From: an uncultured beta proteobacterium
GTDB taxonomy: Bacteria; Pseudomonadota; Gammaproteobacteria; Burkholderiales; Burkholderiaceae_C
Assembly (NCBI GenBank): GCA_903960915.1
Contig: CAJCCO010000112.1
Span: 17,885 to 81,884 of the forward strand
DNA length: 64,000 nucleotides
Direction of reading: 5' to 3'
Positions 58,537 through 64,000 of this stretch are shown one piece after another. Below the pieces are notes generated by a model. The model ran no database searches and was not told the origin of the DNA. It worked only from the letters and a program-made list of their open reading frames with translations. The first letter of the stretch is position 1. The number at the start of each line of letters is the position of its first letter. The translations under genes were made by a program, and so were the position numbers.

Positions 58537-59886
58537 ATGGACATGAACGACGCCAAGACCCTGACTCAACCCCGCACCGACGCTGCCTGGCTGGATCCGC
58601 ACTGGATGCCCTACACCGGCAACCGCAACTTCAAGGCCAATCCGCGCATGATGGTGGGCGCCAAGGGCTGCTACTACACCGACATGGACGGACGCCAGAT
58701 TTTTGACGGCCTCTCGGGCCTGTGGTGCTGTGGTCTGGGCCATGGCCGCACCGAACTGGTGGAGGCCGTGCAGCGTCAGATGGCCACGCTGGACTACTCA
58801 CCAGCTTTCCAATACGGCCACCCGCTCTCCTTTGAGCTGGCCAACAAGCTCAAAGAACTCACACCTACCGGGCTGGACTACGTGTTCTTCACCGGTTCGG
58901 GCTCCGAGTCGGCCGACACCTCCCTGAAAATGGCACGGGCCTACTGGCGCGCCAAAGGCCAGGCCAGTAAAACCCGCCTGATCGGGCGCGAAAAGGGCTA
59001 CCACGGCGTCAACTTTGGCGGCATCTCGGTGGGCGGCATTGTGGCCAACCGCAAAATGTTTGGCCAGGGCATTGAAGCCGACCACCTGCCCCACACCCAG
59101 TTGGCCAGCAACGCCTTCTCGCGCGGCATGCCTGAAAAAGGCGCTGAGCTGGCCGACGATTTGCTGCGCCTGATTGCGCTGCACGATGCGTCCAACATTG
59201 CCGCGGTGATTGTGGAGCCCATGTCGGGCTCGGCCGGCGTGGTGGTTCCACCCCAGGGCTACCTGCAACGCCTGCGCGAGATTTGCACCGCCAACAACAT
59301 CTTGTTGATTTTTGACGAGGTCATCACCGGCTTTGGCCGCCTGGGGGCTTACACCGGCGCCGAGTACTTTGGCGTGACGCCCGACATCATGAACGTGGCC
59401 AAGCAAATCACCAACGGCGTGCAGCCCATGGGCGCAGTGCTGGCCAGCAAAGACATTTACGACACCTTCATGGCCCAGGGCGGCCCCGACTACATGCTGG
59501 AGTTTGCCCACGGCTACACCTACTCGGCGCACCCCGTGCCGTGCGCGGTGGGCCTGGCTGCGCTGGACCTGCTGGTGAAAGAAAACATGGTGGAGCGCGT
59601 GAAGGCGCTGGCCCCGCATTTTGAAAATGCGGTGCACAGCCTCAAAGGCGTGAAGCACATCACCGACATCCGCAACCTGGGCCTGGCGGCCGGCTTCACC
59701 ATCAACGCCGTGCCCGGCGAGCCTGCGCGTCGACCCTACGAGATTGCCATGGCGATGCTGAAAAAGGGTTTTTACGTGCGCTACGGCGGCGACACCATTC
59801 AGCTGGCGCCTCCGTTCATCTCCACGCCCGCCCAGATTGACAGCCTGCTGGACGCGCTGGGCGAGACCATCAACGCCACGGCCTGA
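58537..59886 (+). CDS. bauA: omega-amino acid (beta-alanine):pyruvate aminotransferase
   Basis: A 449-residue class III PLP aminotransferase very like the P. putida omega-amino acid:pyruvate enzyme (HWMPYTGNRNF, GLWCCGLGHGR, STLDYSPAFQYGHPLSFELANKL-type N-terminus). PLP residues: Asp260 in FDEVITGFGR and Schiff-base Lys289 in NVAKQITNG. It would convert beta-alanine and pyruvate to malonate semialdehyde and alanine. A GAGGA ribosome site precedes the ATG. The next gene consumes the semialdehyde. Confidence 0.92.
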   Translation: MDMNDAKTLTQPRTDAAWLDPHWMPYTGNRNFKANPRMMVGAKGCYYTDMDGRQIFDGLSGLWCCGLGHGRTELVEAVQRQMATLDYSPAFQYGHPLSFELANKLKELTPTGLDYVFFTGSGSESADTSLKMARAYWRAKGQASKTRLIGREKGYHGVNFGGISVGGIVANRKMFGQGIEADHLPHTQLASNAFSRGMPEKGAELADDLLRLIALHDASNIAAVIVEPMSGSAGVVVPPQGYLQRLREICTANNILLIFDEVITGFGRLGAYTGAEYFGVTPDIMNVAKQITNGVQPMGAVLASKDIYDTFMAQGGPDYMLEFAHGYTYSAHPVPCAVGLAALDLLVKENMVERVKALAPHFENAVHSLKGVKHITDIRNLGLAAGFTINAVPGEPARRPYEIAMAMLKKGFYVRYGGDTIQLAPPFISTPAQIDSLLDALGETINATA

Positions 59887-60046
59887 CCTGCGCAAGGGCG
59901 AAGCCCAGGCGCGTGAAGTGGTGCATTACTTTGCGGGGGTGGGGAAGGTTCTGGCGACCCGAAACCACCCTCGACGGATCCGGACGACGCTAATAATTCG
60001 CTCCCCGCGCCCCTATTGCTTACCTTTTCAACTTTAAAGAACCCCC

Positions 60047-61552
60047 ATGTCCACACTTCCTGAAATTCACCACCTCATCAACGGCAAGACCGTGGCCGGT
60101 GGCAGCCGCCACGCCGACGTCTTCAACCCCGCCACCGGGCAGGTTGAGAAGCGCGTGCTGTTGGCCGACAAAACCACGGTGGAGCAAGCCATTGCCTCGG
60201 CAGAAGCCGCCTACCCGGCCTGGCGCAACACACCGCCCCTGAAACGGGCGCGGGTGATGAGCAACCTCAAAGTCTTGCTGGAACAACACGCTGACGAAAT
60301 CTGCGCGCTGGTTACCGCCGAACACGGCAAGGTGCTGGGCGACGCCATGGGCGAGCTGCAGCGCGGCATTGAGAACGTGGAATACGCCTCTTACGCGCCC
60401 GAGCTGCTCAAGGGCGAGCACAGCAAGAACGTGGGTCCGGCGATTGATTCGTGGAGCGAGTTCCAGGCGCTGGGCGTGACGGCCGGCATCACGCCTTTCA
60501 ACTTCCCCGTGATGGTGCCCTTGTGGATGTGGCCCATGGCCGTGGCCTGCGGCAACACCTTTGTGCTCAAACCGTCCGAGCGCGACCCCAGCAGCGCACT
60601 GCTGGTGGCGAAGTTGGCACAACAAGCCGGCCTGCCACCGGGCGTGCTCAATGTGGTCAACGGCGACAAGGAAGCGGTAGACACCTTGCTGACCGACCCA
60701 CGCGTCAAAGCCGTGAGCTTTGTCGGCTCCACGCCCATTGCCGAATACATCTATGCCACCGGCTGCGCCCACGGTAAGCGCGTGCAGGCTTTAGGTGGCG
60801 CCAAGAACCACGCGGTGGTGATGCCTGACGCCGATGTGCCCAACGCCGTGAGCGCCTTGATGGGCGCGGCCTACGGCTCCTGCGGCGAACGCTGCATGGC
60901 CATTCCGCTGGTGCTGGCGGTAGGCGACGCGGCAGCCGATGCGGTGGTCGCGGCGCTGAAGGTGGAGATTGCCAAAATGAAAGTCGGCCCTGGCACCGAC
61001 GCCAGCAACGACATGGGGCCACTGGTGACCAAGGCGCACTTTGAAAAAGTGAAAGGCTACGTGGCACAAGGCATTCAAGAAGGTGCCACGTTGGTGGTGG
61101 ACGGCCGCAACGTGCAGGTGCCCGGCCATGAAGCCGGCTACTTTTTAGGCCCGTGCCTGTTTGACCACGTCAAACCTGGCATGACCATTTACAAAGAAGA
61201 AATTTTTGGCCCGGTGCTGGGCGTGATGCGCGTGAAAAGCCTGCAAGAAGCGATGGACCTGATCGACGCACACGAATACGGCAACGGCACCTGCATCTTC
61301 ACCCGTGACGGCGAAGCCGCCCGCTACTTCAGCGACAACATTCTGGTGGGCATGGTGGGCGTTAACGTGCCCTTGCCCGTGCCGGTGGCCTACCACTCGT
61401 TTGGCGGCTGGAAGCGCAGCTTGTTTGGCGACCTGCACGCCTACGGCCCCGATGCGGTTCGTTTCTACACCAAGCGCAAAACCATCACGCAACGCTGGCC
61501 GTCAGCCGGCGTGCGCGATGGCACGGTGTTCAGTTTCCCAAGCAACCGCTGA
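60047..61552 (+). CDS. mmsA: (methyl)malonate-semialdehyde dehydrogenase, CoA-acylating
   Basis: A 501-residue aldehyde dehydrogenase of the CoA-acylating MMSDH class. Catalytic Cys283 is in YGSCGERCMAI, with an extra Cys279 where most enzymes have Ala. The family-typical Asn254 motif (LGGAKNH) and lack of the general-base glutamate agree with CoA transfer. Malonate semialdehyde from the aminotransferase would give acetyl-CoA, CO2 and NADH. The 160-base gap to bauA holds no terminator. Confidence 0.92.
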   Translation: MSTLPEIHHLINGKTVAGGSRHADVFNPATGQVEKRVLLADKTTVEQAIASAEAAYPAWRNTPPLKRARVMSNLKVLLEQHADEICALVTAEHGKVLGDAMGELQRGIENVEYASYAPELLKGEHSKNVGPAIDSWSEFQALGVTAGITPFNFPVMVPLWMWPMAVACGNTFVLKPSERDPSSALLVAKLAQQAGLPPGVLNVVNGDKEAVDTLLTDPRVKAVSFVGSTPIAEYIYATGCAHGKRVQALGGAKNHAVVMPDADVPNAVSALMGAAYGSCGERCMAIPLVLAVGDAAADAVVAALKVEIAKMKVGPGTDASNDMGPLVTKAHFEKVKGYVAQGIQEGATLVVDGRNVQVPGHEAGYFLGPCLFDHVKPGMTIYKEEIFGPVLGVMRVKSLQEAMDLIDAHEYGNGTCIFTRDGEAARYFSDNILVGMVGVNVPLPVPVAYHSFGGWKRSLFGDLHAYGPDAVRFYTKRKTITQRWPSAGVRDGTVFSFPSNR

Positions 61553-61841
61553 ACAGATAGCGCCGCCTGAGGAGGGCGGCGGCTGGTCTTACTTGCCCCA
61601 TCGCCTAGGCGTATGGCGGCCCTCCGACACAGGTCGGCCAGCGCAAACGAGAGGTCAAGGACAAGGTCCAAGCCCAGGCCCTAGCCAAAGTCCGTTAGCC
61701 AGCTTGCGTGCGCCACCACCGGTATGAAGACGTTCTGATCCTGACACTGGATCGGGCTCATGCCGATGCAACGTAAAAGTTCCCATGCGCTAGGACCGCT
61801 GCTTCCACTTAGCCGCTTGATAAGTTGCTGCGCATGTGCGC
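61553..61841. other. gap after mmsA with a GC-rich hairpin
   Basis: A 7-bp hairpin CGCCGCC/GGCGGCG (61561-61581) stands nine bases after the mmsA stop but lacks a T-run. No gene is seen in the rest. This gap marks the change to less GC-rich sequence. Confidence 0.4.
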
Positions 61842-62528
61842 CTATTGAAATACGGGGGGATCAGGTAGTCGAATTTTGAAATGCCGCATCAGAATGTCGG
61901 CAATGTTTTCAAAGCAGGATCCGAAACGAACCACTTCTAAAGTTTCGCAATTTAACAGCGTAGAGGAAGCCTGCCACGGATGGTATTTCATCAAACCATG
62001 GTCAATCGTCACATCAGCAATTTTCATGATCTCAGGCTCAATGTCTTCCACCCGAAACTTGGTGCCATGCAAAGACAAGTTGGCTGATGAGCCAAACAAC
62101 AAGGTGCCCGTTTGAAAGCTTAAGTCTGTAATGGCCTGATGCAGAGGCCCGGCATTGAGCAGCATGAGGAGCGTGCTATCGCGTGTACTTCTGGAAAAAA
62201 TGTCGGGATCCAAGGCCTGAAGCCATGGATGCTGTGGATCGCAGGGTGCAATCAAGCCGAGGGGAAGGTTGTAGTCACCCGTGATGGCCTGAACAATTTC
62301 TCGTCCGCGAGTCGACACTCTGTGCAACGCCTGATGATGCGCATCGTTTCCAAGCATGGCATTGAGCTTTTGGGGCGCTCTGCGCTTGGTTTCAAAAATC
62401 CGATGAAGCGCCTTGGGTGTGGATGCAATGAGCGAATAGCCCACATCGTTGGGCAAAATTGAAATGCCCCCGGACTGCATGACTTCCATGGCTTTGCGGG
62501 CATCCGCTTCAGGGTGGAGAACACTCAT
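61842..62528 (-). CDS. Sua5/YciO/YrdC-family protein
   Basis: The 228-residue YrdC-fold protein has ILPNDVGYSLIASTP (equivalent to the TDTVYGL block), FETKRRAPQKLNAML, and a C-terminal SSANLSLHGT. It is not the classical tRNA-threonylcarbamoyladenosine enzyme in wording, and the tRNA-binding N-terminus is not distinctive. It is coupled to the GntR gene by a four-base overlap and may modify a metabolite taken up by the neighbouring transporter. Function open. Confidence 0.75.
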   Translation of the reverse strand: MSVLHPEADARKAMEVMQSGGISILPNDVGYSLIASTPKALHRIFETKRRAPQKLNAMLGNDAHHQALHRVSTRGREIVQAITGDYNLPLGLIAPCDPQHPWLQALDPDIFSRSTRDSTLLMLLNAGPLHQAITDLSFQTGTLLFGSSANLSLHGTKFRVEDIEPEIMKIADVTIDHGLMKYHPWQASSTLLNCETLEVVRFGSCFENIADILMRHFKIRLPDPPVFQ

Positions 62529-63247
62529 GATTTCAATTTTTTTGGTTTAGACAATGGGGCCGATGTTTCAAGTTCCACCGCTAGGGGTGGTTTTTTGTTG
62601 GCGAAAATAACTTGTTTGCCAGACAACAAATGCGCCATCATGGTGGCACGGGCCCACTCACGGTCCTTACGAGATATGGCCTGGACCAAATCCTGATGTT
62701 GAGAGGCGCTGCGGCGCAGATCTTCAAGCTCATAGCGGGCAAACGTTTGGTGAACCATCGGCACTTGCACGACTGCTACTAACAATGTCGAAAGCCGCTG
62801 ATTGCCGCAGGCTTGAAGAATTTTTTGATGGAGCTCATTGTTGGCCAGCGTTATTTTTTGCCTCAAGTGCTGGTGGTCTTTCTCCACCAGTTCGGAAAAA
62901 AGATCGGCTTGTTTTTTCATGGTAACGATGTCCAGGGCGCTTGCACGCTCTGCTGCCAATTCGCAGGCATAGGACTCGAGCATGACACGGACATCAAAAA
63001 CTTCGAGCAAATTCTCGTCATTCCAATCAACTACCATGGCACCGCGGTTGGGGTGCAACTCTACAAATCCCTCGATTGCCAACACATTCAGGGCTTGGCG
63101 AACAGAGGTGCGAGAGACCTTGGCCAATTGGGCAATGGTCATCTCGCGTATCCACGAGCCACCTGGATAGGTGCCCGCTTGAATACATTGCCTGATGACG
63201 TCACAAGCGCATGCAACGCTTGTCGTCATCTGGATTGGCTGGCTCAT
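62525..63247 (-). CDS. GntR-family (FCD/FadR-type) regulator
   Basis: A 240-residue regulator with winged HTH at residues 10-75 (REMTIAQLAKVSRTSVRQALNVLAIEGFVELHPNRGAMVV) and an all-helical FCD domain with the metal-binding Asp/His pattern (HQKIL, SQHQDLVQAI). It follows the NlpA-like gene by two bases and overlaps the Sua5-like gene, so the three form one operon. Confidence 0.9.
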   Translation of the reverse strand: MSQPIQMTTSVACACDVIRQCIQAGTYPGGSWIREMTIAQLAKVSRTSVRQALNVLAIEGFVELHPNRGAMVVDWNDENLLEVFDVRVMLESYACELAAERASALDIVTMKKQADLFSELVEKDHQHLRQKITLANNELHQKILQACGNQRLSTLLVAVVQVPMVHQTFARYELEDLRRSASQHQDLVQAISRKDREWARATMMAHLLSGKQVIFANKKPPLAVELETSAPLSKPKKLKS

Positions 63248-63249
63248 GC

Positions 63250-64000
63250 TTATCGCCAGTACTCAGGACGGGAGAAACCCTTGGCTTTGGGGTCTGTTTC
63301 GACAAATCGGCGGTACTCAGCAGACTTGTAGCCATTGACCAACTTGGCAATCAGGTCGCCTTTTGAAACATCCTGGCGTGCCGCCAAAATGATTCGGTAC
63401 TGTGGGGCTGGATCTTCAAGCGCCAGTGCAGAGCTTAAGAGCATGCCCGCTGCAATCACGTGATTTCCCAAAATTGCTGCAGCATCCATCTCTGGCATGG
63501 CACGGGGCATTTGCGGTGCATCCAGCAGAACGAGCTGAATGTTTTTGGGGTTGGCTGTGATGTTTTTCTCGGTGGCGCGACCCGCTGGAATAGCTGGGTC
63601 GACCGTGAGCAGACCTTGCGATTGCATGAATGCTAAAGCCCGGCCTAAAGAAGTGGGATCATTAGGGACCGCCACCTTGGCACCGCTGGGTAAGGCTTTC
63701 AAATCACGGTGTTTAATGGAGTACAGACCCAGGGGTGCACTAGGCACTTGGAGTACTTCAGCCAGCGTTGCCTTGTACTGCGTGTTGAAGGTATCCAAAT
63801 AGGCGCGATTTTGGAATACGTTGGCATCTAGTGAGCCGTCCATCAATGCAGAGTTCAGCTGAATGATGTTGGAAAATTCCGTGGCCTGGACTTTGATACC
63901 TTGGCTTTCAAGGTACGGCTGAACGCCACGTTTGAATTGATCCGCATAAGGCCCAGGAAAAAATCCAATGCGTAGTACGCTTTGCGCATGCGTCAAGCCA
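63250..64000 (-). CDS. NlpA/MetQ-type ABC-transporter binding protein, 5' end outside window
   Basis: The partial gene is open to the end of the window. The mature region starts after a short signal remnant (THAQS) with VLRIGFFPGPYADQFKRGVQPYLESQGIKVQATEFSN. Typical MetQ features follow: LNSALMDGSLDANVFQNRAYLD and VAVPNDPTSLGRALAFMQSQGLL. The NlpA family binds methionine or related amino acids. No ATPase or permease gene is visible within the window; they may lie to the right. Confidence 0.85.
   Translation of the reverse strand, partial: GLTHAQSVLRIGFFPGPYADQFKRGVQPYLESQGIKVQATEFSNIIQLNSALMDGSLDANVFQNRAYLDTFNTQYKATLAEVLQVPSAPLGLYSIKHRDLKALPSGAKVAVPNDPTSLGRALAFMQSQGLLTVDPAIPAGRATEKNITANPKNIQLVLLDAPQMPRAMPEMDAAAILGNHVIAAGMLLSSALALEDPAPQYRIILAARQDVSKGDLIAKLVNGYKSAEYRRFVETDPKAKGFSRPEYWR

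Noticed and set aside
61561..61581. Intrinsic terminator after mmsA
   Set aside because: Stable stem but no T-run on either strand; left as a hairpin.

Overview
The window is GC-rich, densely packed bacterial chromosome. It most likely comes from a betaproteobacterium of the order Burkholderiales, probably family Comamonadaceae (Rhodoferax/Polaromonas-like). The signs are the atpIBEFHAGDC order, the dat-ybeD-lipB-lipA block, two Bug/TctC-type binding proteins beside LysR regulators, and a GTP-type PEP carboxykinase. I cannot fix the species without a database search.

Layout. 1-0.9 kb: end of a TPM-domain membrane-protein pair. 1.0-8.3 kb: complete leftward ATP synthase operon. 8.4-12.2 kb: rightward dat, ybeD, lipB, lipA and an EamA exporter. 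12.3-14.8 kb: a 46-residue membrane peptide not covered by any longer gene, then pckG. 14.9-20.9 kb: regulators, a phosphoesterase, a Usp protein and a DadA-type oxidase. 21.3-21.9 kb: hicAB toxin-antitoxin with a palindromic operator. 22.1-31.1 kb: stress/energy block (phosphoribosyltransferase, Hsp20, Crp/Fnr regulator, BON, CBS, acetyl-CoA synthetase, 2-oxoacid dehydrogenase E1alpha/E1beta/E2, acyl carrier protein). 31.1-37.7 kb: CoA-ester catabolic cluster. 37.8-38.3 kb: yefM-yoeB. 38.4-44.8 kb: amidase, M20 hydrolase, Bug protein, LysR, ornithine cyclodeaminase and Lrp. 44.8-57.5 kb: second stress block (nitroreductase, lipoprotein, Lon, Usp, glycine-zipper lipoprotein, hydrolase, baeRF/Host_attach protein, homospermidine synthase, a degenerate ribonucleotide-reductase-like protein, FtsH, cyclopropane fatty acid synthase). 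57.5-61.6 kb: beta-alanine catabolism. 61.8-64 kb: Sua5-like, GntR and NlpA/MetQ-like genes, less GC-rich.

Main result. The two stress blocks appear to form one regulon. Eight short palindromes of the form TTG-N8-CAA, three of them exactly TTGCG-N4-CGCAA (one, before the first usp, has ATG in the left arm), precede usp, hsp20, the BON...ACP operon, the lipoprotein-nitroreductase operon, lon, the second usp operon, the RNR-like/homospermidine synthase operon and the divergent ftsH/cfa pair. In every case a -10-like hexamer begins 28.5-29.5 bp from the palindrome centre. That is the geometry of a class II CRP/FNR-activated promoter (site at -41.5). The only Crp/Fnr-family protein in the window lies in the middle of the first block. 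It carries an FNR-type recognition helix (E..SR) but lacks FNR's N-terminal cysteine cluster, and the site differs from the classical TTGAT-N4-ATCAA. The proposed system is a locally encoded regulator controlling proteases, chaperone, Usp proteins, membrane lipid modification, polyamine synthesis and an E3-less 2-oxoacid dehydrogenase/ACP module. The promoter pattern is seen directly; the link to this regulator is inference.
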